Assembly (NCBI RefSeq): GCF_004145845.1 | Contig: NZ_SELP01000007.1 | Location: 62,001-126,000, forward strand | DNA length: 64,000 bases | Direction: 5' to 3' | DNA from: Loktanella sp. IMCC34160 | GTDB lineage: Bacteria > Pseudomonadota > Alphaproteobacteria > Rhodobacterales > Rhodobacteraceae | In this document: in pieces, positions 51,238-62,544 of the stretch | Layout of the letters: every line of letters begins with the position of its first letter | Position numbering within the stretch: the stretch's first letter is position 1 | Notes under the pieces: model-generated | The model's input: the letters and a program-made list of their open reading frames with translations, nothing else | Databases searched by the model: none | Told to the model about the DNA's origin: nothing | Made by a program: the position numbers and the translations under genes

Positions 51238-52896
51238 ATGCAGGCAGATTACGTTATTGTGGGCGCGGGCAGCGCCGGCTGCGCCCTTGCCTATCGGCTG
51301 TCCGAGGCGGGCAAGTCCGTTCTGGTGATCGAACACGGCGGCTGGGACGGCGGACCGTTCATCCAGATGCCTGCCGCGCTGTCCTACCCGATGAACATGA
51401 AGATGTACGACTGGGGATATCGGTCGGACCCGGAACCGCATTTGGGCGGACGCAGGCTGGCCACCCCGCGCGGCAAGGTCATCGGCGGATCGTCGTCGAT
51501 CAACGGGATGATCTACGTGCGCGGCCACGCCCGCGATTTCGACCATTGGGACGACAGCGGCGCGCGCGGCTGGTCCTATGCCGATGTGCTGCCCTACTAC
51601 CAGCGGATGGAACATTGGCACAGTGGCGGCCACGGGGGCGACCCGTCGTGGCGCGGCACAAACGGCCCGCTGCACATCACGCGTGGCCCGCGCACCAACC
51701 CGCTGACCCGCGCCTTCGTTCAAGCCGGGCAGCAGGCGGGCTATCAGGTCACCGGCGACTACAACGGCGAACAGCAGGAAGGGTTCGGTCCCTTCGACGC
51801 GACGATCTGGAAAGGGCGGCGCTGGTCTGCGGCCAATGCCTATCTCCGGCCCGCGCTGAAGCGGGACAACTGCGATCTGGTTCGGGCCTTTGCCCGCCGC
51901 GTTGTCATTGAAGAGGGCCGCGCCGTCGGCGTCGAGGTGGACATGGGCGGCGAACGGACGGTGATCCGGGCCCGGGCCGAGGTGATCCTTGCCGCCTCGT
52001 CGATCAACTCGCCCAAACTGTTGATGCTATCCGGCATCGGGCCGGGTGCGCATCTGGCAGACCACGGGATCAACGTCGTCGCGGACCGGGCGGGGGTGGG
52101 CCAGAACCTGCAGGACCATCTGGAGCTTTACATCCAGCAGGCCGCCACCAAACCCGTCAGCCTGTTCAAATACTGGAACCTCTGGGGCAAGGGTCTGATC
52201 GGGGCGCAATGGCTGTTCACCAAGACCGGCCTTGGCGCGTCGAACCAGTTCGAAAGCGCGGGGTTCATCCGGTCGAAGGCCGGGGTGGACTACCCCGACA
52301 TCCAGTTCCATTTCCTGCCCATCGCCGTGCGCTATGACGGGCAGGTCGCCGCCGAAGGGCACGGATTTCAGGCCCATGTTGGCCCGATGCGGTCCAAATC
52401 GCGGGGCGAGATCACCCTGCGGTCCCCCGACCCGGCCGACGACCCGCGCATTTTCTTTAACTACATGTCGCACCCTGACGACTGGGACGAATTCCGTACC
52501 GCGATCCGTCTCACGCGCGAGATCTTCGCGCAGGAGGCCTTTGCGCCGTTCCGCGGGCATGAGATCCAGCCGGGCGACGCGGTTCAGTCTGATGATGCGC
52601 TGGACGATTTCATCCGCGAACATGCCGAAAGCGCCTATCACCCCTGCGGCACCTGTAAGATGGGCGCGGCGGATGATCCCAGCGCTGTCGTCGACCCGGA
52701 ATGCCGGGTCATCGGGGTGGATGGACTGCGGGTCGCGGACAGTTCGATCTTCCCCCGGATCACCAATGGCAACCTCAACGCGCCCTCGATCATGACCGGC
52801 GAAAAGGCCGCCGATCACATCCTTGGACGGGGCATGCTGCCCCGGTCCAACCTTCAGCCCTGGATGCACCCGGACTGGCAAAACCAGCAACGGTGA
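51238..52896 (+). CDS. betA: Choline dehydrogenase
   Basis: A 552-residue GMC oxidoreductase. FAD motif [16 protein letters not shown] near residues 6-21, the GMC signature [22 protein letters not shown] (about 82-103), a second signature [15 protein letters not shown], and the C-terminal active-site region [10 protein letters not shown] (His near 463). It oxidises choline to betaine aldehyde. The ATG at 51238 immediately follows the betB stop. It is the last gene of betICBA. Confidence 0.96.
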   Translation: MQADYVIVGAGSAGCALAYRLSEAGKSVLVIEHGGWDGGPFIQMPAALSYPMNMKMYDWGYRSDPEPHLGGRRLATPRGKVIGGSSSINGMIYVRGHARDFDHWDDSGARGWSYADVLPYYQRMEHWHSGGHGGDPSWRGTNGPLHITRGPRTNPLTRAFVQAGQQAGYQVTGDYNGEQQEGFGPFDATIWKGRRWSAANAYLRPALKRDNCDLVRAFARRVVIEEGRAVGVEVDMGGERTVIRARAEVILAASSINSPKLLMLSGIGPGAHLADHGINVVADRAGVGQNLQDHLELYIQQAATKPVSLFKYWNLWGKGLIGAQWLFTKTGLGASNQFESAGFIRSKAGVDYPDIQFHFLPIAVRYDGQVAAEGHGFQAHVGPMRSKSRGEITLRSPDPADDPRIFFNYMSHPDDWDEFRTAIRLTREIFAQEAFAPFRGHEIQPGDAVQSDDALDDFIREHAESAYHPCGTCKMGAADDPSAVVDPECRVIGVDGLRVADSSIFPRITNGNLNAPSIMTGEKAADHILGRGMLPRSNLQPWMHPDWQNQQR

Positions 52897-52971
52897 TTTG
52901 ACCCGTGTCAAAGTGCGGCGTGATTCCCCCGGCTAGGGTCGGGGGGAACAGAGCGATGAAAGGACAAACGC

Positions 52972-53211
52972 ATGTCGCATACCCCGCACGAGCTGCACGA
53001 GGAATTCCCCGACAAGGCTGACGCGATCCACGCGTTGAAGACCAAGGACGCGCATTTCGCGACCCTTGCGGACAAATACCACGAGGTGAACCGCGCCGTG
53101 CACCGCGCCGAAACCGATGTGGAGCCGACCGACGATCTGCATATGTCGGAGATGCGCAAGGAACGGCTGCACCTGAAAGACCAGATCGCCGCGATTCTGG
53201 CGAAGGCCTAG
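52972..53211 (+). CDS. YdcH/DUF465 family small helical protein
   Basis: A 79-residue, highly charged protein with the DUF465 pattern: an early HELHEEFPD, then a long coiled-coil-like region ending RLHLKDQIAAILAKA. No membrane helix. The function is unknown; abundance in many proteobacteria suggests a small conserved housekeeping role. GAAAGGAC precedes the ATG. Its stop overlaps the convergent membrane-Nudix gene by 4 bases. Confidence 0.88.
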   Translation: MSHTPHELHEEFPDKADAIHALKTKDAHFATLADKYHEVNRAVHRAETDVEPTDDLHMSEMRKERLHLKDQIAAILAKA

Positions 53212-54557
53212 GTCTCGGGCAATCCAAGCAGGTCGGACATGATCTTGGGGTCATGTTCGACCGCCATCTTGAGACAGTAAAACGTCCCGAACAGGGCTTG
53301 TGACGGCCCCAGCAGGTCTTCGAAGCCACCGTTCACCAATTGAGACGCGACACCATGAACATCCCGAAGGTTTTCCACGATCGGAACCGCTTCGGGGTGG
53401 CGTGACCGGACAACCTCGGCCGCGTCGGGGACCATATGGGCGAAATCGATATCGACCCGCCCCGCGACAACAAACTGCGGTTTGCCGCCGCGCGTCATTT
53501 CCCGATAAGCGCCGATCACCTGCAAACGGGCAGAGATACAGGCCCGCGAGGCCTCTGCGTTGCGGTTCGGTCCGCCCCATTCCTCGTTCAACTCACGCCG
53601 CGCGGCGGACAGAACCACGGATTTAAGGGTCGTGTTATCCCCGATGTCCTCCCAATCCATCGACCCGGTGGCGAAGGGGACAATGCGGTTGGGGCTTTGC
53701 AGGTTGTGCTTGCCCTGAACCGCCAGCGGCATCCTGTTGTCGCGGGTCACCACAACCACATCAACACCCAGATGCAACGACGCCGGGGTCGTGGCGTTGA
53801 CCAGCGCTGGCGCGATCAGCCTGTCTGACAGCCGCTGATAGCCCCAACGGTCCCGGGCGGGCAGCACCGCATCATGTTCGCCGCCGATGCTGAACCCGGT
53901 GCGCAGGCACAGGTCGGCGGTGCACATGCCCACGAAATAGTCGGATTTGCCCAGCGTGATCTCCGGGGCCGCAAGGTCCAGCGGTGTTTCGAAGATGATC
54001 TTGTTCTCGTTGATCAGCGGCTGTTTGGTGAACAGCTGATCCAGAAATTTGGTCTGGCCATAGCTGCGCCACTGCGGGGCGCGGTTGCGCATGTGGTCGA
54101 TGACACGGGCATAAGTTGGGCTGTCTTCCGTGGTCCTGATGGTCCAGTCCTGTCCCGGCTGCCGCAGCCCCTTGTCGAACGCAACCGAATGCATGATCGG
54201 GCCGGGGTTCGGCCCGCGCCGCACCATCACCATCCCGTTGGGTTTGTCCGTCACCGCCTGCTGTGCGGTCTCGACCTCGTCCAGCAGGCCCGGCGGGACC
54301 TGGAAATTGACCCGGCCGGCCGTGCCTGCCTGCATTTGGTTCTTCAGGAACTGAAGGGCGGGCAGGGCGATCAGACCGATGCCAAGGCTTGCGAAAAAGC
54401 CAAGCGCGCTTGGCCCGCGCGATTGCGTCAGAACCGAAGACAGGGCGACTGCACCACCCCAGATAAGGATCAATGCGCGGGGATGCGATGACAGGCGGAT
54501 CTGGAAGAACACGAAGTGATCCCAGATCGACCGAAAGAATTTCCAGATGACGCGCAT
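53208..54557 (-). CDS. Membrane-anchored protein with a partial Nudix box
   Basis: A 449-residue protein of unknown family. Two hydrophobic segments near the N-terminus (about residues 28-45 and 52-70) would anchor it, leaving about 375 residues cytoplasmic. At 320-328, RRELNEEWG matches the RExxEExG half of the Nudix box; the upstream Gly and Glu positions are degenerate (Ser in place of Glu). Strands such as LQVIGAYREMTRGGKPQFVVAGRVDIDF follow, as in a Nudix fold. The ATG at 54557 was chosen because the longer frame overlaps the lolC leader region. It is divergent from lolC. Confidence 0.65.
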   Translation of the reverse strand: MRVIWKFFRSIWDHFVFFQIRLSSHPRALILIWGGAVALSSVLTQSRGPSALGFFASLGIGLIALPALQFLKNQMQAGTAGRVNFQVPPGLLDEVETAQQAVTDKPNGMVMVRRGPNPGPIMHSVAFDKGLRQPGQDWTIRTTEDSPTYARVIDHMRNRAPQWRSYGQTKFLDQLFTKQPLINENKIIFETPLDLAAPEITLGKSDYFVGMCTADLCLRTGFSIGGEHDAVLPARDRWGYQRLSDRLIAPALVNATTPASLHLGVDVVVVTRDNRMPLAVQGKHNLQSPNRIVPFATGSMDWEDIGDNTTLKSVVLSAARRELNEEWGGPNRNAEASRACISARLQVIGAYREMTRGGKPQFVVAGRVDIDFAHMVPDAAEVVRSRHPEAVPIVENLRDVHGVASQLVNGGFEDLLGPSQALFGTFYCLKMAVEHDPKIMSDLLGLPET

Positions 54558-54737
54558 GTGCTGATACCGGGGCAAATCGTTTCCGGACAACAGGTTGCAC
54601 GATAGGGCCAGAAACGCAATCGGTGGGCGAACGGGCACCCAGGCCGCCATAGGCGGGCAAGCACCACTGCCGCCGCGGCCACTGGTCCCGCGCCCGCGCC
54701 TGCGGTATATCTGGGCGAAAGAGCAGCAGGACCAACG

Positions 54738-56027
54738 ATGTCACAAGGCGCAACCGCCCCCTTCGCCCCCTTCGAGTTCATGATCGCGTGGCGCTATATC
54801 CGTGCCCGCCGGGCCGAGGGTGGCGTGTCGATCATGACATGGATCAGCCTGATCGGCGTCTCGCTGGCGGTCTTTGCCCTGATCGTGACGCTGGCCGTCC
54901 GGTCCGGGTTTCGGGCCGAATTCGTCGATACGATCCTTGGATCGAACGCCCATGTGACCGTCTACCAGTCAATCGGGGTGGATGAGAACGGCCGCACCAG
55001 CCGCGCGATAACCGACTACGACGCCATGGCCGCCGCTCTTCGCGACATCCCCGGCGTCACCCGCGCCGCCCCTCTGGTCAAGGGGCAGGTCATGGCAAAC
55101 TATCAAAATTCGAACAATGGGGTAGAGGTTTACGGCATTTCTGCCAGTGATCTTGTCACTATTCCAAGAATCGTCGAACCAATCAGCAGCCTTGGCGATA
55201 TCGCAAACTTTGGCGAGGGGATCGCCATCGGCTCTGGCGTTGCGCGAGAGCTGGGGGTGACGGTGGGCGACAAGATCCGGATCATTTCACCCAATGGCAC
55301 CCGCACCGCCTTTGGCACCAGCCCACGCGTCTCGGCCTATGAGGTCGCTTATATCTTCACCGCGGGGCGCTGGGATATAGACCGGACCCGCATTTACATG
55401 CCGATCGATCAGGCGCAGCTGTTCTTCAACAAGGACGGGGTGGCCGACGAGATCGAGGTGATGGTGGACGACCCCGACGCGGTCGACACGCTGATCCCGC
55501 AGATCGTGGCCGCCGCCGGGGACCGGGCGCTGGTCTGGACATGGCGGGATGCCTCGGGGTCGTTCCTGCGGGCGCTGACGGTCGAAGACAATGTGATGTT
55601 CGTCATCATGTCGATCCTCGTGCTCATCGCCTCGCTCAACATCATTTCCGGGCTGGTCATGCTGGTGCGGAACAAGGGGCGCGATATCGGCATCCTGCGG
55701 ACCATGGGGCTGACCGAAGGGTCGATACTGCGGATCTTCTTCATCTGCGGGGCCGGGATCGGCACGCTGGGCACGGTTCTGGGCTTGATCGCGGGCTGCC
55801 TGTTCGCGATCTACATCGATCCGATCTTTTCCTTCGTGAACTACGTCGCGGGCGGCGGCGTCTGGGACCCGTCGATCCGGGGCATCTACACCCTGCCTGC
55901 GAAACTGGAACTCGATGACGTCCTGTCCTCTATCGCGCTGTCCCTTGGCCTGTCCTGGACGGTCACCATCTTCCCGGCCCGCCGCGCGGCCCGGATGAAC
56001 CCGGTCGAGGCGCTGCGCTATGAGTGA
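54738..56027 (+). CDS. lolC: Lipoprotein-releasing ABC transporter permease (LolC/LolE family)
   Basis: A 429-residue protein with four membrane helices (about residues 35-57, 285-310, 332-358, 388-408) and a large periplasmic domain between the first two. The N-terminal [12 protein letters not shown] and C-terminal [18 protein letters not shown] are family signatures. It extracts outer-membrane lipoproteins from the inner membrane with LolD. Only one permease gene is present, so it may act as a homodimer (LolF type). It overlaps lolD by 8 bases. Bases about 55090-55215 are markedly AT-richer than the rest of the gene. Confidence 0.94.
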   Translation: MSQGATAPFAPFEFMIAWRYIRARRAEGGVSIMTWISLIGVSLAVFALIVTLAVRSGFRAEFVDTILGSNAHVTVYQSIGVDENGRTSRAITDYDAMAAALRDIPGVTRAAPLVKGQVMANYQNSNNGVEVYGISASDLVTIPRIVEPISSLGDIANFGEGIAIGSGVARELGVTVGDKIRIISPNGTRTAFGTSPRVSAYEVAYIFTAGRWDIDRTRIYMPIDQAQLFFNKDGVADEIEVMVDDPDAVDTLIPQIVAAAGDRALVWTWRDASGSFLRALTVEDNVMFVIMSILVLIASLNIISGLVMLVRNKGRDIGILRTMGLTEGSILRIFFICGAGIGTLGTVLGLIAGCLFAIYIDPIFSFVNYVAGGGVWDPSIRGIYTLPAKLELDDVLSSIALSLGLSWTVTIFPARRAARMNPVEALRYE

Positions 56028-56697
56028 TCCAATCCTTGAACTGTCCGGTGTGACCAAGGGCTACAACCACGGCAAGCCGAACCAGGTGACCGTGCTGACC
56101 GGCGCCGATCTGGTGATCCACCCGGGCGAGGTCGTGGCGCTGGTCGCCCCCTCGGGCGCGGGGAAATCGACGCTTCTGCACATCGCCGGGCTGCTGGATA
56201 CGCCCGACGCGGGGCAGGTGAGTATCGGCGGGGTCGCCGCCGGGCAATTGTCCGACCGCAAGCGGACCGCGATCCGGCGCACGGACGTGGGGTTCATCTA
56301 CCAGTTCCACCACCTGCTGCCGGAATTCAGCGCCTTGGAAAACGTGACCCTGCCGCAGCTGGCCAATGGCACAGCGCCGGGGGCGGCGGCGGATCGGGCG
56401 CGGGGGCTTCTGGACAGTGTGGGCGTCGGACACCGGGCCGACCACCGGCCCGCCGCGCTCTCGGGCGGGGAACAGCAGCGGGTGGCCTTCTGCCGGGCGC
56501 TGGCCAATGCGCCGCGTCTGCTCTTGGCGGATGAACCCACCGGCAACCTTGATCCGGCGACGTCAGAGGTGGTGTTCGACACACTCATGTCCCTTGTGCG
56601 GGGATCGGGGCTTGCCGCGCTGATCGCCACCCACAATCTTGACCTTGCCGCCCGGATGGACCGGGTGCTGCGGCTTGATGCGGGGCGGCTTGTCTGA
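56020..56697 (+). CDS. lolD: Lipoprotein-releasing ABC transporter ATPase
   Basis: A 225-residue ATPase. Walker [10 protein letters not shown] (about 43-51), Q-loop [16 protein letters not shown] (typical of LolD/MacB), signature LSGGEQQR, Walker [14 protein letters not shown]-loop ATHNLD. It drives lipoprotein release by the LolC/E permease, whose 3' end it overlaps by 8 bases. Confidence 0.96.
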   Translation: MSDPILELSGVTKGYNHGKPNQVTVLTGADLVIHPGEVVALVAPSGAGKSTLLHIAGLLDTPDAGQVSIGGVAAGQLSDRKRTAIRRTDVGFIYQFHHLLPEFSALENVTLPQLANGTAPGAAADRARGLLDSVGVGHRADHRPAALSGGEQQRVAFCRALANAPRLLLADEPTGNLDPATSEVVFDTLMSLVRGSGLAALIATHNLDLAARMDRVLRLDAGRLV

Positions 56698-56761
56698 CGC
56701 AGATCAAGGCGTCCTGTCGATCCGGGGCGCAGGATAACCAGAGCGAACAGGGAGACCGGCA

Positions 56762-57145
56762 ATGAAGAAAACAGCAGTTCTGATCGGGGTTCTGGCGCTT
56801 GGCGCCTGTGTCGAGGAAACCGTGGACGGTCGACAGGCCTTCATGGAGGATTGCGCGGCCTGTCATGGTGCCGACGCGCGCGGGTCCGGAGAGTTCGGCG
56901 AGATGCTGATCAAGCAGCCCCCGGACCTGACCACACTGGCGGCCCGCAACGGCGGCACCTTCCCGACCGACTATGTCATGAGCACGATTGACGGCTTTCA
57001 CCGCGACGGCAGCTTTTCGACAGCCATGCCCGAGTTTGGCGCGGGCGACATGGGCGAGACGATCATGGTCGGCTCCACCCCCGTCCCGGCGCGGCTCTGG
57101 GCGCTGGCCAGCTACCTGCAATCCATCCAGCGCGAGGCCGAGTGA
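56762..57145 (+). CDS. Small c-type cytochrome, lipoprotein-anchored
   Basis: A 127-residue protein with a lipobox-like signal (VLIGVLALGAC, Cys16) and one heme-c site CAACH (about 31-35). Met ligands could come from SFSTAMPEFG (about 84-93). It resembles short class I cytochromes involved in periplasmic electron transfer; the partner is unknown. Its stop overlaps the start of the next cytochrome (TGATG). Confidence 0.85.
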   Translation: MKKTAVLIGVLALGACVEETVDGRQAFMEDCAACHGADARGSGEFGEMLIKQPPDLTTLAARNGGTFPTDYVMSTIDGFHRDGSFSTAMPEFGAGDMGETIMVGSTPVPARLWALASYLQSIQREAE

Positions 57146-57546
57146 TGCGCGCGCTGGCCCTTGGTCTGGCGCTTCTGGGCGGCGCGGTGCTGGCAGAGGA
57201 GGGGGAGGCCACGCGGGGGGCGGAAATCTACATGAACTCCTGCGCGACCTGTCACGGGGCCGAGGCGACGGGCGGCGGGCCGATGGCCGCCATGCTGATC
57301 CTGCAACCGCCCGCGCTGACCACGCTGGCACTGTCCAACGACGGGGTGTTCCCGGTGCTGCGGGTGGTGATGCGGATCGACGGACGCGACCCGCTGGTGG
57401 CGCACGGGTCGCCGATGCCGGTCTGGGGCGGCTATTTCGAAGAGGCCGGAACCCCCGCCACGCTGCGGATCGAGACCGGACAAGAGATCACCACGACACA
57501 AGCCATCGCCGACCTAGTGGCCTATCTGGAAGCGGTGCAGGAGTAG
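57145..57546 (+). CDS. Small c-type cytochrome, periplasmic
   Basis: A 133-residue protein with a signal peptide (MRALALGLALLGGAVLA) and heme site CATCH (about 35-39), with likely axial Met in GSPMPVWG (about 92-99). It shares the layout of the preceding cytochrome (heme site, PPxLTTLA block, Met loop), so the pair probably arose by duplication. GTG 57142 is an alternative start. The adjacent 203-base gap holds repeat copy C. Confidence 0.85.
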   Translation: MRALALGLALLGGAVLAEEGEATRGAEIYMNSCATCHGAEATGGGPMAAMLILQPPALTTLALSNDGVFPVLRVVMRIDGRDPLVAHGSPMPVWGGYFEEAGTPATLRIETGQEITTTQAIADLVAYLEAVQE

Positions 57547-57587
57547 GGGGCTGCGCCTGTTCGGCACCCCGGTCAGGGCAACGCGAT

Positions 57588-57675
57588 AAGCGTCCGCACG
57601 GGTGGGCGCGGAACGCGCCCGCCATGGGGCGGGCGGACGCGTGCCCGACGCTGGCGCGCCGGGTGGGCGCCAATT
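57588..57675 (+). repeat. Dispersed palindromic repeat, copy C
   Basis: The fullest copy. It has outer arms GCGTCCGC (57590-57597) and GCGGACGC (57633-57640), the 15-base core shared with copy A (57605-57619), the GCGCCCGCCA block (57615-57624) and the 20-base block (57638-57657) shared with copy B. It lies between the tandem cytochrome genes and the convergent HEPN gene. Confidence 0.75.
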
Positions 57676-57749
57676 GCTGAAACGCAGCACCTGTTGCAAG
57701 GCTATGGCCATGTCCACACGACGGGCAAACGTCACCGCCCGTACTCGGA

Positions 57750-58570
57750 CTAGGCGCGAACCGAAATTTCAAGCGCCGCTTCCAACGCTTTCTTATCGGG
57801 TCCCGAAAAGTATGCGTGTTCCAATAGCCATTTTATCGCGTCCATTCCCTCGGCATATTTCAACCGTTCTGAAAAAGGCGGGTTGCGCCCTGAAAAACGA
57901 TGGTGCGCCAATGAGAGCTCGGAAGTCTCAGTCCTGTTGAACGAGAGGTTTTCTCTTAGGAGTTGTTGTAAGCGTTCATTCGCCGCTCCCTCATTTCCGA
58001 AAAAGATCGGGCTTGAGCGTAAGGGTGAAGGCTCAAAGTCAGGATGTTCTTCAAGATAATCGCGTATTTTTCCCAAATTTGGCGCTCGATGGTACACTAG
58101 GCTGTCAAGGTCGGTACAACGGCGACGGACCTCAAAAACAACATGGTCTAGTTTCGCCAAATCTCCCGGAAATAGCACGAATCCGTGGAAGCCGTAGCGC
58201 ACATTAACATTGCCGCCTCTTTCCATCCTCTCGATGAATTCGCCGAAAGTTTCGTCGGCTAGCGGCAATTCCGGATCAGCAAACCCCATCTTGTCCATGA
58301 TGCGGCTATCTAGAGCAAATCCTGACCCCTGACCAACCTGAACAAGACTTGTCAGGTTTCTTGATAGAGCATGATTGCTGTTCCGAACGTTCACGCCGTT
58401 CAAAAGCAAAGCGGCCTTTAGATATTTTTCAATGGCCTGTTGAGCGGACCAGCAAAATTGCTGATCGATACCTAGAAACCACAAGGCGCGGGCCGCGACA
58501 TAATCGCCATCCGCCGAATCTATGAAAGTACGAGCTATCAGGCTCCTTGCTGCGGCGTTTGGCGGCTTGC

Positions 58571-58574
<4 letters not shown>
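57750..58574 (-). CDS. HEPN-domain protein of low G+C downstream of parE
   Basis: A 274-residue protein. Residues 18-80 form a HEPN domain: SADGDYVAARALWFLGIDQQ, then FCWSAQQAIEKYLKAALLLNG, and RNSNHALSRNL with Arg64 and His68. The remaining 190 residues are unrecognised. HEPN proteins act as RNases in toxin systems or as nucleotide-binding partners; the classical Rx4-6H motif is only approximated (Rx3H), and no MNT partner is adjacent. The TTG start at 58574 overlaps the parE stop (TTGA), with AGGAGTTGG upstream. G+C is far below the window (about 38% in 58021-58080 by hand count), suggesting acquisition. Confidence 0.8.
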
Positions 58575-60529
<1,955 letters not shown>

Positions 60530-60673
60530 GGCAGCTGCTCTTGTTTCTCTTGATTGGCGGTCATTATGGCAGGTCGGTTGCAGAGGGGGAAGCGGTTTGC
60601 GCCCACCGTCGACCCGGCCGATTGCATTTCTTGTCCGGGCGGGGTCAACTGTCGAAAACGGGGGTGGGGTGGC

Positions 60674-61633
60674 ATGAAAATCGCGATACTGGATGACTAC
60701 GCGGATGTGGCGACCGATCTGGCCGATTGGTCGGGGCTGGGCGAGGTGACGGTGTTTCGGGACACGTTGCACGATCCGGCGGCGCTGGCCGCGCGGCTGG
60801 CCCCCTTCGATTGTCTGTGCCTGATGCGGGAACGCACGCCGCTAGGGGCCGATCTGATCGCCGCGCTGCCGAATCTGCGATTGATCGTAACCTCGGGGCC
60901 GAGAAACGCCGCCATCGACCTTGCCGCCGCACGGGCGCGGGGGATCGCCGTTTGCGGCACCGAAAGCCGCAAGACAACCACCTCGGAACTGGCCACCCTC
61001 ATGATGCTGGCGCTGAACCGGCGGCTGATGCCAGAGGTGGCGGCGCTGCACGGGCCGGTTGGCTGGCAGGCGGGGCTGGGGCGCGATGTGGCCGGGCTGA
61101 CGCTTGGGCTGGTGGGGTTGGGCAATATCGGCGCGCAGATGGCCACGATCGGCCGGGCCCTGGGGATGGTGCCGCTGGCCTGGTCGCAGAACCTGACCGA
61201 AGACCGCTGCGCCGAGGTGGGCGTGGAAAAGGCGGACAGCCTGCATGACCTCATGGCGCGGTCGGATGTGGTCAGCGTTCATCTTGTGCTGTCGGACCGG
61301 ACCCGCCACCTGATCAACGCCGACGCGCTCGTCGCCGCGAAAGAGGGTCAGGTGTTCATCAACACGTCACGCGGGCCGATCGTGGACAGCGGGGCGCTTT
61401 TGGCGGCGCTGCGACGGGGACGGCCGGCAAAGGCGGGACTGGATGTGTTCGACATCGAACCGTTGCCCGCCGACGACCCGTTGCGCGATGCCGGGCTGAT
61501 CGCCGACGGGCGGCTTCTGCTAACCCCGCATCTGGGCTATACGACAACGGCAACCTTCAAGCTTTTCTACCAACAGACGGTCGATGCGATCCGGGCCTAT
61601 CAGGCCGGGTCGCCGATCCGGAAATTGACCTGA
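60674..61633 (+). CDS. D-isomer-specific 2-hydroxyacid dehydrogenase family protein
   Basis: A 319-residue NAD-dependent dehydrogenase. NAD-binding GLVGLGNIGAQMA (about 154-166), TSRGPIVDSGALLAAL (about 232-247) with catalytic Arg, the Glu in DVFDIEPLP, and an HLGY segment with the catalytic His near 297. It interconverts a D-2-hydroxyacid and 2-ketoacid; the substrate is unknown. The ATG at 60674 starts MKIAILDDYAD. It is divergent from parE (144-base gap) and heads a three-gene run. Confidence 0.9.
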   Translation: MKIAILDDYADVATDLADWSGLGEVTVFRDTLHDPAALAARLAPFDCLCLMRERTPLGADLIAALPNLRLIVTSGPRNAAIDLAAARARGIAVCGTESRKTTTSELATLMMLALNRRLMPEVAALHGPVGWQAGLGRDVAGLTLGLVGLGNIGAQMATIGRALGMVPLAWSQNLTEDRCAEVGVEKADSLHDLMARSDVVSVHLVLSDRTRHLINADALVAAKEGQVFINTSRGPIVDSGALLAALRRGRPAKAGLDVFDIEPLPADDPLRDAGLIADGRLLLTPHLGYTTTATFKLFYQQTVDAIRAYQAGSPIRKLT

Positions 61634-61649
61634 ACGAAAGGACGAAACC

Positions 61650-62540
61650 ATGCGCATTCTATTCACAGGTGGCAGCGGCAAGGCAGGGCGGCAGGTGATC
61701 CCCTACCTGCTGGATCAGGGGCATGAGGTCGTCAACCTTGACCTGCAACCACTTGATATTCCCGGTGTTCCGACCCTGCGGGTGGACCTGACCGACGCGG
61801 GCCAGGTGTTCAACGCAATGCGGGCCTATGGCGATTTCCCGGACCTTGAGGCTGGGACGGGAATGCCGGGCTTCGACGCGGTCGTGCATTTCGCGGCCAT
61901 CGCCCGGATCATGATCGTGCCCGATAATGAAACCTTCCGGATCAACACCCTGTCCACCTACAACGTGATCGACGCGGCCCTGCGGATGGGCGTGCGCAAG
62001 GTGATCTACGCCAGTTCGGAAACCACCTATGGCGTCTGTTTCTGGGATGGGCACAAGCAGCCCGACTATATCCCGGTGGACGAAGATCACCCGACCTTGC
62101 CGCAGGACAGCTATGCCATGTCCAAGGTCTGTAACGAGGCGACCGCCCGGTCGTTCCAGGCCCGGTCTGGAGCGGATATCTACGGGCTGCGACTGAACAA
62201 CGTCATGGAAGAGGACGATTATCGCACCCTTTTCCCGCAGTTCATCGACAACCCCGATATGCGCCGTCGCAACTTCTTTGCCTATATTGACGGGCGCGAC
62301 CTTGGGCAGATGGTGGACCTCTGCCTCAAGAAGGATGGTCTGGGGCACGAGGTGTTCAACGTGGCCAATGACGACATGAGCGTCGGGCTGACCAATGCCG
62401 AGGTGCAGGCGCGCTACTATCAGGGCGTCCCGGTCAAACGCGAAATGGGCGAGGCCGAGCCGATGTATTCCAACGCCAAGGCCAAGGCGATGCTGGGGTT
62501 TCAGCCGCGCCACAGCTGGCGTGATGTGCTGAAAGGCTAG
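61650..62540 (+). CDS. NAD(P)-dependent epimerase/dehydratase family protein
   Basis: A 296-residue extended short-chain dehydrogenase. N-terminal GGSGKAGRQV (about 7-16) binds the dinucleotide; the active site shows Ser/Thr in ASSETTYG and YxxxK in DSYAMSKVCNE. Members act on nucleotide-sugars or other keto/hydroxy compounds. AAAGGACG precedes the ATG at 61650, 16 bases after the upstream gene. It is followed within 4 bases by the dioxygenase. Confidence 0.9.
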   Translation: MRILFTGGSGKAGRQVIPYLLDQGHEVVNLDLQPLDIPGVPTLRVDLTDAGQVFNAMRAYGDFPDLEAGTGMPGFDAVVHFAAIARIMIVPDNETFRINTLSTYNVIDAALRMGVRKVIYASSETTYGVCFWDGHKQPDYIPVDEDHPTLPQDSYAMSKVCNEATARSFQARSGADIYGLRLNNVMEEDDYRTLFPQFIDNPDMRRRNFFAYIDGRDLGQMVDLCLKKDGLGHEVFNVANDDMSVGLTNAEVQARYYQGVPVKREMGEAEPMYSNAKAKAMLGFQPRHSWRDVLKG

Positions 62541-62544
62541 GGCG

